Shown one piece after another: positions 21,934 through 30,729 of a stretch of 64,000 nucleotides of DNA; the first letter of the stretch is position 1; each line of letters starts with the position of its first letter. The stretch is from positions 7,765,299 to 7,829,298 of the forward strand of contig NZ_JAGKQQ010000001.1 of assembly GCF_017939745.1 (NCBI RefSeq). Direction: 5' to 3'. The DNA comes from Gemmata palustris (GTDB lineage: Bacteria; Planctomycetota; Planctomycetia; Gemmatales; Gemmataceae). Under the pieces are notes generated by a model, which saw only the letters and a program-made list of their open reading frames with translations, had not been told where the DNA came from and did not search any database. A program made the position numbers and the translations under genes.

Positions 21934-23701
21934 ATGTTAAACCGCTCGAATCTCGTTTCCGTGTTCTTGGTCGGCGTCGGGGTCGCGCTCGGCTGGGCGT
22001 CAGCGTCCGGCCACCTCCGGTTCTCGAATGACGCGACTACCTCGGCGGACGCACCCGGGGGGGGCTGCGCCCGCCGGCGCACCGGCGGGCACCTCGTGCT
22101 GCGACGCGGGCGCCAACGCCGCGGACCTCGCCGCGCTCGCCGCGCACAATCAGAAGGTGACAGCCAACGCTCAGAAAGACGGGAAGAAGCCGAACATCTG
22201 CATCATCTGGGGTGATGACATCGGGCAGTCGAACATCAGCGCCTACTCACACGGGGTCATGGGCTACAAGACGCCCAACATCGACCGCGTAGCGAAGGAA
22301 GGCATGATGTTCACCGACTACTACGCGGAGCAGAGTTGCACCGCGGGCCGGGCCTCGTTCATCACCGGCCAGCACGGGATGCGCACGGGGATGACGAAGG
22401 TCGGCTTGCCGGCCGCGACCCTGGGGCTCCAGAAGGAAGACCCGACCATCGCGGAGATGCTCAAGCCGCTGGGGTACGTGACCGGGCAGTTCGGGAAGAA
22501 CCACCTCGGCGACCGGAACGAGTTCCTGCCGACGGCCCACGGGTTCGACGAGTTCTACGGCGCGCTTTACCATCTGAACGCATCGGAAGAACCCGAGCAC
22601 CCGGATTACCCGAAAGATCCGGCGTTCTTGGCCAAGTACGGGCCGCGCGGCGTCCTGGATTGCAAGGCCACAGATAAGGAAGACCCGACCGTCGACCCGC
22701 GGTTCGGCAAGGTCGGCAAGCAGACCATCAAGGACACCGGCCCGCTGACCAAGAAGCGGATGGAAACGATCGACGACGACGTGGCGAATCGGGCGGTGGA
22801 CTTCATCCAGCGCCAGGCGAAAGCCGACAAGCCGTTCTTCGTGTGGGTGAACTTCACGCACATGCACGCCCGGACCTACGCCAAGCCCGAGAGCAAGGGG
22901 CAGGCGGGCCGGTGGCAGAGCGAATACCACGACGCGATGATCGACCACGACAAGAACGTCGGCACCGTGCTCAAGGCACTCGACGACGCCGGCATCGCGG
23001 ACAACACCTTCGTCATGTACTCGACCGACAACGGCCCGCACATGAACACGTGGCCGGACGCCGGGATGACCCCGTTCCGCAACGAGAAGAACACGAACTG
23101 GGAAGGTGCGTATCGCGTCCCCGCTATGGTGAAATGGCCGGGCAAGATCAAGCCGGGCACCGTTTCGAACCAGATCGTCGGCCACCTCGACTGGCTGCCG
23201 ACCCTTCTGGCCGTCGCCGGCGATACCGAAGTCACCGACAAGCTGCTGAAGGGTTACAAGGTCGGCGACATGAGCTACAAGATTCACCTCGACGGCTTCA
23301 ACCTTGTGCCGTACCTGACGGGCCAAGTGAATAAGTCGCCGCGCGACTCTTTCATTTACTGCAACGACGAACAGCAAGTCGTCGCCCTGCGGTACGACAA
23401 CTGGAAACTCGTGTTCATGGAACAGCGCGTACAGGGCACCCTGAAGGTGTGGGCCGAGCCGTTCGTGTCGCTCCGCCTGCCGCTGATGTTCAACCTGCGT
23501 CTCGATCCCTACGAGCGCGCCCAGATCACGTCGAACACCTATTACGACTGGATGTTCAGCCACGCTTTCCTGATGGTCCCGGCACAGGATTACGTCGGCA
23601 AGTTCCTGACGACGTTCAAGGACTACCCGCCGCGGCAGAAGGCCGCCAGTTTCAACCTCGACGAGGTCATGCGGAAGCTGCAAGAGAGCGGTGGCAAGTA
23701 A
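21934..23701 (+). CDS. Arylsulfatase, frameshifted after signal peptide
   Basis: Start ATG 21934 gives MLNRSNLVSVFLVGVGVALG, a signal or anchor segment. The mature enzyme follows in another frame (KPNICIIWGDDIGQSNISAY). It has the sulfatase motif CTAGR (Cys codon 22337-22339), the position converted to formylglycine, within EQSCTAGRASFITGQHGMRT. It also has metal residues of the alkaline-phosphatase fold (WGDD; STDNGPH) and the C-terminal sulfatase region. The two frames meet at a run of eight G (22067-22074); seven would restore a continuous 588-residue protein. The present sequence would therefore not yield an exported enzyme from the upstream start, although an internal start at 22028 could give an unexported one. 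The substrate is unknown. Confidence 0.85.
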
Positions 23702-23930
23702 CCGTAGGGCGATCGCAAAAGCGGTCGGGAACACCACCCGGCCGCTTACTACTTCGATGAGTTCACATCATGTCTGTCCGCAACCGCCGGCGCCGACTCG
23801 AGGCGGCTCCGGCTCTCGCTGCAACCACACCGCCCGCTGCGCCGGTGGCCGCGCGTCTTCCTTTATGTCGCGCTGGCGGTGACCGCGTTCGGGGGCGCGC
23901 ATGCGGCTATTGAGCTAGTGTGTCTGATCG

Positions 23931-24170
23931 ATGAGTCGAATTGTGCTGATGAATGCCGGCGAGTTCGAGATGGGGGCCGTGGGTGACACGCCGAACAAGA
24001 CGAGTAGCCGGCCCGCTCCCCAATCGCGTGACCCGCGGCGGATCGTCCCCATGTCACGTCACGTACTGCGAGAGCTATTACCCCGGCTGCGCCGCAGAGC
24101 CGCCACCGGCATGTCACACCTCAGTTTCCGGTGCGTGATTTCTAAATCCGACTGGGAGAACCGCAAATAA
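23931..24170 (+). pseudogene. Formylglycine-generating enzyme (SUMF1-like) remnant
   Basis: One frame reads MNAGEFEMGAVGD, the N-terminal signature of FGE-sulfatase domains. After 45 bases another frame reads RVTRGGSSPCHVTYCES and YYPGCAAEPP, matching the FGE C-terminal block RGGSxxCHxxYCxRYR including both active-site Cys positions. The first frame then supplies the terminal SFRCVISKSDW (family GFRCV). The middle of the enzyme, about 200 residues, is deleted and frames alternate, so it is dead. A signal-like segment at 23770-23925 (VFLYVALAVTAFGGAHA in a shifted frame) may be its former N-terminus. Lying 230 bp behind the sulfatase, it was probably that enzyme's activator. Confidence 0.72.
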
Positions 24171-24462
24171 CACTACACATCGTTCGTGCTGCGTGCGCCC
24201 GCTCCGAGAGCGGACCGGGGCGCAACGGGTACCGAATGAGGCCGCGATCCACGCGGCTGGGCTTATCCGTCAGAACGAGTAAGTTGAGACCAGTTCAGGC
24301 GTCAATCTGAACGCCGAACTGATCGACCCGGTTCGAGCCCCAGCGCGATCACCGTCCTATCTCGTGCCCGATTGACGGTCGGAATCCGATCCGTGAGGGC
24401 AGGCGCCGTGTCGGAACGCCCGGCCCGGCAAGCACCGTTCCACTCATCGCAGAGGCCACGTG

Positions 24463-25215
24463 ATGTTGAAAAAGGCAGTCGCGGAACTGATCGGGACGTT
24501 TTGGCTGACGTTCGGCGGGTGCGGCAGTGCGGTACTTGCCGCCGCCGTATTCATCCAAGAGGGGACGAGCCCGATCAACATCGGGATCGGGCTCGTCGGG
24601 GTGTCGCTCGCGTTCGGGCTGACGGTACTGACGATGGCCTTCGCCATCGGCCACATCTCGGGGTGCCACCTGAACCCGGCGGTGACCGTGGGGTTGGTCG
24701 TTGGTAAGCGGTTCCCCGCCACCGGTGCGATCCCGTACATTCTGGCGCAGGTCGCCGGGTCCGTGCTCGGCGCGTTCCTGTTGTTCGCGATCGTGAGCGG
24801 GAAGAGCGGGTTCACGGGGCTCGAAGACAGGGCCGGGGTGTTCGCGACCAACGGGTTCGGGGACTTCTCACCCGGAAAATACTCGCTCGTCGCCTGCCTC
24901 ACGGCCGAAGTCGTACTTACGGCGGTCTTCCTGTTCGTCATTCTGGGCGCGACGGACCGTCGCGCCCCGGCCGGTCTCGCGCCGATCGCGATCGGACTCG
25001 GACTCACGCTCATCCACCTGATCGGAATCCCGGTCACGAACCTGTCGGTGAACCCGGCGCGCAGCACCGGTCCGGCCCTGGTCACCGCGTTAAACGGCGC
25101 CGTCACTCCGATCACTCAGTTGTGGTTGTTTTGGGCCGCACCGATCTTGGGCGCGGCCGCCGGAGCGTTCTTGTACCAGTTCGTTGCGGACGAGCCCTCT
25201 GTGCCGGTGAAGTAA
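24463..25215 (+). CDS. aqpZ: Aquaporin Z-like water channel
   Basis: 250 residues, six membrane segments and two half-helices with the paired NPA motifs: [12 protein letters not shown] (N71) and [14 protein letters not shown]. The start at 24463 follows another ATG at 24460; either gives the same protein plus one Met. The N-terminus [19 protein letters not shown] and the residues GCHLNPAVT and NPARSTGPA match AqpZ closely, and the R of NPAR is part of the selectivity filter. It is an inner-membrane passive water channel. It is the only gene on this strand here, with about 290 bp upstream holding no other gene. Confidence 0.92.
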   Translation: MLKKAVAELIGTFWLTFGGCGSAVLAAAVFIQEGTSPINIGIGLVGVSLAFGLTVLTMAFAIGHISGCHLNPAVTVGLVVGKRFPATGAIPYILAQVAGSVLGAFLLFAIVSGKSGFTGLEDRAGVFATNGFGDFSPGKYSLVACLTAEVVLTAVFLFVILGATDRRAPAGLAPIAIGLGLTLIHLIGIPVTNLSVNPARSTGPALVTALNGAVTPITQLWLFWAAPILGAAAGAFLYQFVADEPSVPVK

Positions 25216-25281
25216 CGGGCGCGAGGGACGTCGGGAATCGGCTAAAAGGGCGCGAGTTGACCCGGATTCGGGTACGGAATT

Positions 25282-26692
25282 TCAGAACAGGATCTGGAGC
25301 CGCAGCCCGGTCGTGATCGTGGTGTTCACGTTGATCGTGCTCGGGGTGGCAACCTGGAAATCGTAAGTCATCCGGCACCAGGGCGTGATCGCGTAGTTGT
25401 AGAACAGTTCCACCCCGTGCTCGTCCCGCTGCGGTGCGAACGGCCGGGCGAGCGCCTTGAAGTTGTCGCTCAGGCCCAGGTAGTAGTACCCGACTCCGAA
25501 CGTGTCCAACTTGCGCCCGGGGATCATGCTGCGCCCGCCGACCCCGCCGTTGGCCACGAACCGAACCGGGTTCGGGTTCCCGTCCGAGATGCCGAACTGC
25601 CCGAACAGCCCCCAGTTCCGCTTCTCGTCGCACTCGTCCACCCAGAGCGATTGATAGAAGTTGGCGTACACGGACCACGAACCCGTCTCGAGCGGGGTGA
25701 CCGGGTCGCGCGCCACCAGGGACCGCAGGAACGGAACGTTCAGGTACGCGGCCGGGTCGAACGACCGGTACTTCGCGGTGCTGTACGTCCCGCCGAAGTT
25801 GTACGCACCGGGCCGGTCCAGGAACTTCGTGCGGAGCACCAGGTCGGGCACCAGGACCACGCCGCGGTCGTACAAGTTCTGCAACCCGCTGGTCGCCCGC
25901 TCCTCCGGGTCGAACACGGTGAGCGTGAACACGGGTTCGAGATCCTTGAGCACCGCGAACCCGACCCCGGCGGCCGCATACGGGATCGTCCGGGCAACGA
26001 TCGGGTTGAACACGAGGGACGTGTTCTGGAACCCTTCGAGGCCCGGCTTGTTGGTCCCCAGACCGGGGCTGTAGCGCAGCGGGTACTCGTCGAGCGTATT
26101 GATCTTCCCCGCGTAAACCGCGAAGTTCTCGCTGAGGGCCTGCGTGAGCTTGAGTCCGGTGATCGACGTGATGCTGGTCGTCGGGTCGGGGAAGTTCATC
26201 GCGATGTTGCTGGGCGCGAGCAACCCGTCGATCCCGTTGACGTCCTGTCCGTACCGGGTCTCCGTGTGCATGTTCAGGAACAGCCCCTTCCACAGCCCGA
26301 GCTTCTGCCCGTCCACGTTGAACAGGTAGTCGAGCTTCCCGCCGTACTCCCACGAGCGCTCATTTCCCCCGGCCGCGACCCCCTGATAGAACTGGGTCGC
26401 GAACAGATCGAAGGTCAACCCGCGGTTGGCCAGGGCCGAGCGCGTGCCCCACCAGTCCCCGGTCAGCCGGAGCCGAGAGGAGAGGTCGCCGGCATACGGG
26501 TTCGCCGGGGCCGCGGCCTCCGTAACTACCGGTTCGGAGGGGAGGGGCACCACTTCCCCCTGTGGTGGCCCCGCACTCGCGGCCGGAGCCGGAACGGGAG
26601 GAGCTGCCGGGGGGGGGCTGTCCGATCGCGAGCGCGCCGGAGAACAACAGCACCACGACCGCAATCACGACCTGTCGGAAGTCGGCGCGCAT
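25282..26692 (-). CDS. OprB-type carbohydrate porin, frameshifted after signal peptide
   Basis: Start at 26692, with a GGAGG Shine-Dalgarno, gives MRADFRQVVIAVVVLLFSGA, a signal peptide ending GALAIGQ. The mature barrel is in a shifted frame: PYAGDLSSRLRLTGDWWGTR, LDYLFNVDGQKLGLWKGLFL, WSVYANFYQSLWVDE, ending TTGLRLQILF with terminal Phe. This is the carbohydrate-selective porin (OprB) pattern, D-W-W-G-x-R and all. The frames meet in a run of nine C on the coding strand (26609-26617 on the plus strand as G); eight would restore one 469-residue protein. It would form an outer-membrane sugar or substrate channel if in frame. Confidence 0.85.
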
Positions 26693-26915
26693 AACGAACC
26701 TCCGTGCCCCACTGCCGGGCGCGCAACGAGTGAGAAGATGAGCTAACGAGGTTATCGGACCGCGGCGGAAACTGCGTAACGTGCGATCACAGCTTGCATC
26801 AGAACGTCGCGGTGTTTGGGGAAACTGGTCCGTCTCGGCAAGACGTATTCCGCGCCGCTTTTGAGCCGAGGGCGGTGGATCGGCTTCATCCTTTAGAGCA
26901 ATTTTAGGTGGTGCC

Positions 26916-27395
26916 CTACTTTCGTTGCACGGCCGGGAGCGTCAGCCCATCTCGCAACGACCACACGTGATCGGTCAACCCGGCGGCCATCGCCGGAGTT
27001 CTCGCTCGCCAGCGGCCGTCATCACTCTTCACGCGCAGGGTGCGCACGGGCCAACAGAAGTTGTAGCTGAAGTAACTGAACGCCGTTGCCGCGCGATGCG
27101 CGTCCCAGTCCTTCGAGAACGCATAGCTCTTGCCCACCTTGCGGCCGCACCGGTTCCGATCGGTCCCGTTGTGGCGCTCCACGAAGCACGGTTCACCGAC
27201 CGGCTGACCGTCGAGGACGCCAGCGCCTGAGCCACCGCCGCTGCGGTCCCGAGCACCATCCGCGTACTCACCGATACCACACGGTTGTTCTCGCGCTCCT
27301 TGTGAACGGTCTCGTAGGTGAGCGCCGGGGCATCACGACGTGCGCCTTGCGGGGGCGGCCCCGTCGCCCGGTTCGTGGCGGGAGCACCAATTGGC
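26916..27395 (-). pseudogene. Transposase C-terminal remnant (IS1-like or unclassified DDE)
   Basis: The C-terminal frame reads ERHNGTDRNRCGRKVGKSYA, then FSYNFCWPVRTLRVK, then TPAMAAGLTDHVWSLRDG, a block I know from planctomycete transposases. An upstream piece in another frame reads VVSVSTRMVLGTAAAVAQAL (27280 to about 27190). A third frame holds ALTYETVHKERENNR upstream of that. At least two frameshifts, and no N-terminal half. The exact IS family is uncertain. Confidence 0.6.
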
Positions 27396-27680
27396 CGTAG
27401 GTCGCACGGGAAGCACTACTGGCAGTCGAACTTCATCAAGCGAGTGTTCAATCCGATCAAGAGAAAAGCCGCCCAAGGCTGGGCCACGCCGTACACGTTC
27501 TGCCACACGATGGCCACGCTGCTGCTCCAGGCCGGGGTTCCGGTAAAAGTGGTGTCCGAGCGACTCGGGCACGAGGACGTGATGACCACGCTCCGCACCT
27601 ACGCCCACGTGATGCCGAACGACCAGGGCCGGGCCGCGGACACCATGCAGGCGTTGATGCGAGCGGCCAAGAAACCCTAA
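27396..27680 (+). pseudogene. Tyrosine recombinase (integrase) C-terminal fragment
   Basis: The fragment covers the catalytic end of a phage-type integrase: QSNFIKRVFNPIKRKA, then TPYTFCHTMATLLLQAG, then VVSERLGHEDVMTTLRTYAH. In the family the box is TFRHTxAT, with a catalytic Arg and the His-x-x-Arg pair; here the Arg is Cys (a CGC to TGC change). The LGH box and the Tyr nucleophile (TYAHV) remain. The N-terminal two thirds are missing. It ends 77 bp from tRNA-Lys, a usual attachment target, and is inactive by two criteria. Confidence 0.8.
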
Positions 27681-27727
27681 CTCCCCACCGACTCCCCACG
27701 ATCGATTTTGGTGGCGTTATAAACGAC

Positions 27728-27754
27728 GCAACTCCTGACATAATCAGGAGTTGC
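27728..27754 (-). terminator. Hairpin 3' of tRNA-Lys
   Basis: A perfect 11-bp stem (GCAACTCCTGA at 27728-27738 against 27744-27754) with a 5-base loop. It lies immediately downstream of the tRNA on its strand and is followed by GTCGTTTATAA. It is most likely a transcription terminator for the tRNA; the T content after the stem is weak. Confidence 0.55.
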
Positions 27755-27757
27755 GAG

Positions 27758-27830
<73 letters not shown>

Positions 27831-27957
27831 TTACTTCAATTTCTGGGCAATTCGCTTCGTTGCTACGAATTTGACACCAGATATCCTCGGACGCACCAAA
27901 GACAGTTGCAACGCCTCTGGTGAGAGCCACAACCACCGTCTCGCAGGAACGGGAGCC

Positions 27958-28053
27958 ATGTCTGAGAGTGATTCTATTGCGCACGGCACGCCGATCAAGC
28001 GGGACAAACCCTACCCGGATTTCCCTCTATTTCCGCACGCCACGAAGCTCTGA
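27958..28053 (+). pseudogene. Probable integrase N-terminal fragment
   Basis: A 31-residue frame, MSESDSIAHGTPIKRDKPYP then DFPLFPHATKL, ends in a stop. The KPYPDFPLxPH segment resembles the N-terminus of planctomycete phage-type integrases (usually followed by WxKKIRG). The rest is missing. On this reading the tRNA-Lys sits between the C-terminal piece of one integrase and the N-terminal piece of another, both on the plus strand. Confidence 0.45.
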
Positions 28054-28059
28054 TGGTGC

Positions 28060-28321
28060 GACTCACAAGTCGTGCGACAAATTCGGTCACGGTGTACGCC
28101 GACGCCCTCTCCTCGTACCGGGTCGTATTCCCCCAGAGCCCGGCACTGGGCCGTGGGCAAGGACACGGGCCTTACCGCCCATATCGAGCGCTTCGGGCTG
28201 ACGCTACGGCAACGATGTGCCCGCTTCGTCCGTAAGACCCTCACGTTCTCCAAGTGCCCCCAGGAATCACCCCGGCCCCTTATGGCACTTCATACGGCTG
28301 TACAACGAATCCCGACCGTAG
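28060..28321 (+). pseudogene. IS1-family transposase C-terminal remnant
   Basis: Three frames joined in order: VTVYADALSSYRVVFP, then RHWAVGKDTGLTAHIERFGL and TLRQRCARFVRKTLTFSK, then (after a CCCCC run) RNHPGPLWHFIRLYNESRP and a stop at 28319. This matches the IS1 InsB C-terminus (AVGKxxGLTxHIERFN...RLVRKTLSFSK...HIGAIWYFIHxYN). Two frameshifts and no N-terminus: a relic. Nothing else coding is visible up to 28464. Confidence 0.75.
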
Positions 28322-28464
28322 GGCCACTACCCGAACGGCGTTGATTCCCGCCGCTACCGGCGGGGACTCGATGACTCAACTGGGTTTCGCCCGACCAAGA
28401 GGACCGGCCGGCCGGGATCGACTTTAGCGCCTGATGTAAGAAATCAGGCGCGCCGAGGCTTCCA

Positions 28465-29364
28465 TCACGCGGCCCGGTACAAGTGGAGTTGCCCGTCGAG
28501 CCAGCGGACCCGCTCCAACAGATCGGCCCGTTCCGCGGCCCAGAGGGTCCGTTCCGCGACCCGGTCCGCGGCCTGCTCCTCGACCCGGGCGACCCAGCCC
28601 GCGCGCTCGGTGGTCCACATGACCCGCTCGGCGGCCCAGGCCGCGCGCTCCGCGTCCCACATGGCCCGCTCCGCGAGCCGTTCCGCCGGCACGTAGGGTT
28701 CGTCGAACAAGTTAATCGGCAACTGGAGCCGGGGAACCAAGTGCGCGTCTTCCGCCCGGACGTAATAGCGGTTCAGCCCGTCGAACGTGGCGAACAGGTA
28801 GTCGGCCGCGAGGACCAGGGGCTCCCAGGGGCCGTGGTTCGGGGTCGAGCGCTCCGACTCGGTCGCTTCGATCACCAGCACCACCGGGCGCCAGCGGCTG
28901 AAGTCGGCCCCGCGGAGTACCGACAATTCGTGCCCCTCGACGTCGATCTTGAGGAAGTCGATCGGGCCGCGCACGTAGCGCTCGCACACTTCGGCCAGGG
29001 TAACGGCCTGGAGCGTGCGGCTGATAACGGGAACCCCGGCCTTCTTGAATTCGGCGGCCAGGGCCGCGTCCGGGGTGGACAGGAGCGGCCGGTCCGGGAA
29101 CTCGTAGAACGTGACGTCGTGGCGCGCGTCTGACAGGAGCGCGTTCACGTTGATGTCCCGCGGGCGGGCGGCGCTGAGCGCGGCGAAGTACCCGGCCTGC
29201 GGTTCGATGTTGATCCCGTTCCACCCGCGATCGTAGAACCATTTGGTGACGGACAGTTCGACCGGGTCGGCCGCGCCGATGTCGATGTAGAACCCGACCG
29301 TACCGGGGAACACGCGGTTGAGGAGGACGTCTTCGCGGTTCTGGGCGTAAGAAACGTTCGGCAT
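28465..29364 (-). CDS. FkbM-family SAM methyltransferase with coiled-coil tail
   Basis: 299 residues. The N-terminal part has the FkbM fold: SYAQNREDVLLNRVF, the SAM-binding FYIDIGAADPVELSVTKWFY and GINIEPQAGYFAAL, and the post-motif FLKIDVEGHELSVLRGADFS. These enzymes O-methylate sugars or small molecules. Residues about 225-275 are a heptad-like run of AERAMWD, AERAAWA, AERVMWT, TERAGWV, clearly internally duplicated and probably a coiled coil. It sits 31 bp downstream of the small coiled-coil gene at 29396, so the two likely form one transcript. Inference: the two tails may pair. Confidence 0.87.
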   Translation of the reverse strand: MPNVSYAQNREDVLLNRVFPGTVGFYIDIGAADPVELSVTKWFYDRGWNGINIEPQAGYFAALSAARPRDINVNALLSDARHDVTFYEFPDRPLLSTPDAALAAEFKKAGVPVISRTLQAVTLAEVCERYVRGPIDFLKIDVEGHELSVLRGADFSRWRPVVLVIEATESERSTPNHGPWEPLVLAADYLFATFDGLNRYYVRAEDAHLVPRLQLPINLFDEPYVPAERLAERAMWDAERAAWAAERVMWTTERAGWVARVEEQAADRVAERTLWAAERADLLERVRWLDGQLHLYRAA

Positions 29365-29395
29365 GATGTGCTCTCACCGGGACCGGGGTGGGACG

Positions 29396-29629
29396 TTAGG
29401 CCGCACGGGACTGCTGGGCCGATACCTGTCTCTGGAGCGCGGCCACCTGTTGTTCCAGGCGCACGAGGCGCGCGCGGTCGGCCTGCTGGCGGTCGAACAG
29501 CAACTGCAGGCGGACGTCGACCCGCGCGATGAGCGGGCGCAGCAGCCGCACCAGCACCTTGCGAAGCCGTGGGGTGACCGGCCGGAACGCCACCCGGACC
29601 AAGTCCTTTGCCCGCGCACGCAGTCCCAT
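29396..29629 (-). CDS. Small basic coiled-coil protein
   Basis: 77 residues from ATG 29629, preceded by a strong GGAGGGG ribosome-binding site. The frame is open for 1.9 kb upstream, but that part is the shadow of other genes. The first half is Arg/Val/Leu-rich (VRVAFRPVTPRLRKVLVRLL). The second half is a coiled coil (LLFDRQQADRARLVRLEQQV AALQRQV). No family recognised. It precedes the FkbM gene by 31 bp. Confidence 0.6.
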   Translation of the reverse strand: MGLRARAKDLVRVAFRPVTPRLRKVLVRLLRPLIARVDVRLQLLFDRQQADRARLVRLEQQVAALQRQVSAQQSRAA

Positions 29630-29844
29630 CTCGCCCCTCCACCGCACAGCCGAGTAGAACCCGTCGATCCCCGTGGATATCGTTTCTGGGTGATTGACGC
29701 AAGCCGAGCTCGCGGCGGCTCGCGGCGGCGGTCGGGAAATTTGGAGAAGCGCGGGCGCCCGGGTGGGACGCGACCGGCACGGGGAACGTGAAAGGTGGTG
29801 GGGGCGTGCAGCCACGGGTCGGGGCGGCGGGATCCGAGAACCGG

Positions 29845-30543
29845 TTATTCCAGCGGGGCCGCAACCTTCGCCCAACTCGCGGAACGCACGCCCGGTTCGA
29901 TGAGGAGCCGGGCCACCGTGTCCTGAATGGCCCGGTCGTTCTCCGGGGTCGCGGTCACGTCCGCGCGGAGCACGGTCTTTTTCTTCTTCGGCTTGCCGAC
30001 CGCGGTGCCCGTTAGCACCACGCCGGGAACCGAACCGAGGTGCCGGGCGAGCACGGAGCGAACGAGCGAGTGGTCGCGGTCCTGACACGTCACGCGCAAC
30101 TGGTAGTACGCCGGGGTGCTCTGCAACCGCGACTTGCGCTGGTCGACCCATTTTGCGATCGGCTTCAGTCCCAGAACGACCAGGAGCACGAACCCGGTGC
30201 CGATGGCCGCGTGCAGCCCGAACCCGATGCCGGCCATCGTGCCGACCGCGGCGCTGCACCACAGCCCGGCCGCAGTGGTCAACCCGCGGACGTTGGTGCC
30301 TTCCTTGAGAATCACGCCGCCGCCGAGGAACCCGACGCCGCTCACGATGTAGGACGCGATCCGCGTGGGGCTGTTCGTATCGCCCTGGAGTTGCGTGAGT
30401 GTGACAAAGAGGGCCGCACCGGTGCTCACGAGTGCGTTCGTCCGCAGCCCGGCGGGGTGCTGACGGAGCTGCCGCTCCAAACCGATCACGGTACCGAGGA
30501 ACGCGGCCAGCGCTACGTTCCCAGTGAAGTTCAGCAGGTCCAA
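29845..30543 (-). CDS. MgtC/SapB-family inner-membrane protein
   Basis: 232 residues. Four to five membrane helices carry the MgtC core: FLGTVIGLERQLRQHPAGLR, TNALVSTGAALFVTL, ASYIVSGVGFLGGGVILKEG and NVRGLTTAAGLWCSAAVGTM. A C-terminal ACT-like cytoplasmic domain of about 85 residues (YYQLRVTCQDRDHSLVRSVL) follows. MgtC proteins are linked to Mg2+ limitation survival and ATP-synthase regulation in pathogens; in environmental bacteria the role is unclear. A strong 23-bp hairpin lies 61 bp upstream of the start. Confidence 0.88.
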   Translation of the reverse strand: MDLLNFTGNVALAAFLGTVIGLERQLRQHPAGLRTNALVSTGAALFVTLTQLQGDTNSPTRIASYIVSGVGFLGGGVILKEGTNVRGLTTAAGLWCSAAVGTMAGIGFGLHAAIGTGFVLLVVLGLKPIAKWVDQRKSRLQSTPAYYQLRVTCQDRDHSLVRSVLARHLGSVPGVVLTGTAVGKPKKKKTVLRADVTATPENDRAIQDTVARLLIEPGVRSASWAKVAAPLE

Positions 30544-30603
30544 CGCGGGCGCTCACTTTCTCGGCCGCTAATCCGATTTCGGTGCCATCGTAGCGAGCCG
30601 AAT

Positions 30604-30658
30604 GAGCCGCGACCGCTAGGGAGCGGGAGGCGCTACCGCTCCCTAGCGGTCGCGGCTC
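30604..30658. repeat. Perfect 23-bp palindromic repeat (GAGCCGCGACCGC family)
   Basis: Arms at 30604-30626 and 30636-30658 are exact reverse complements around a 9-base loop. The arm begins GAGCCGCGACCGCTAGGGAG. A second family member, differing by TA to AA in the arm, surrounds the IS at 58.9-60.2 kb, so this is a dispersed element. It could also terminate the dehydrogenase transcript at 30730. Confidence 0.9.
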
Positions 30659-30729
30659 GTTACGAAAAACTGCTCGGCCACCGTTGTTCCTTCGAGCCAC
30701 CTCGCGGGGCAGACCAAAGCCCGTTCCGC

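Noticed and set aside
25417-26694. A 425-codon plus-strand frame opposite the porin
   Set aside because: It is a shadow of the porin gene, whose strand has the signal peptide and barrel pattern.
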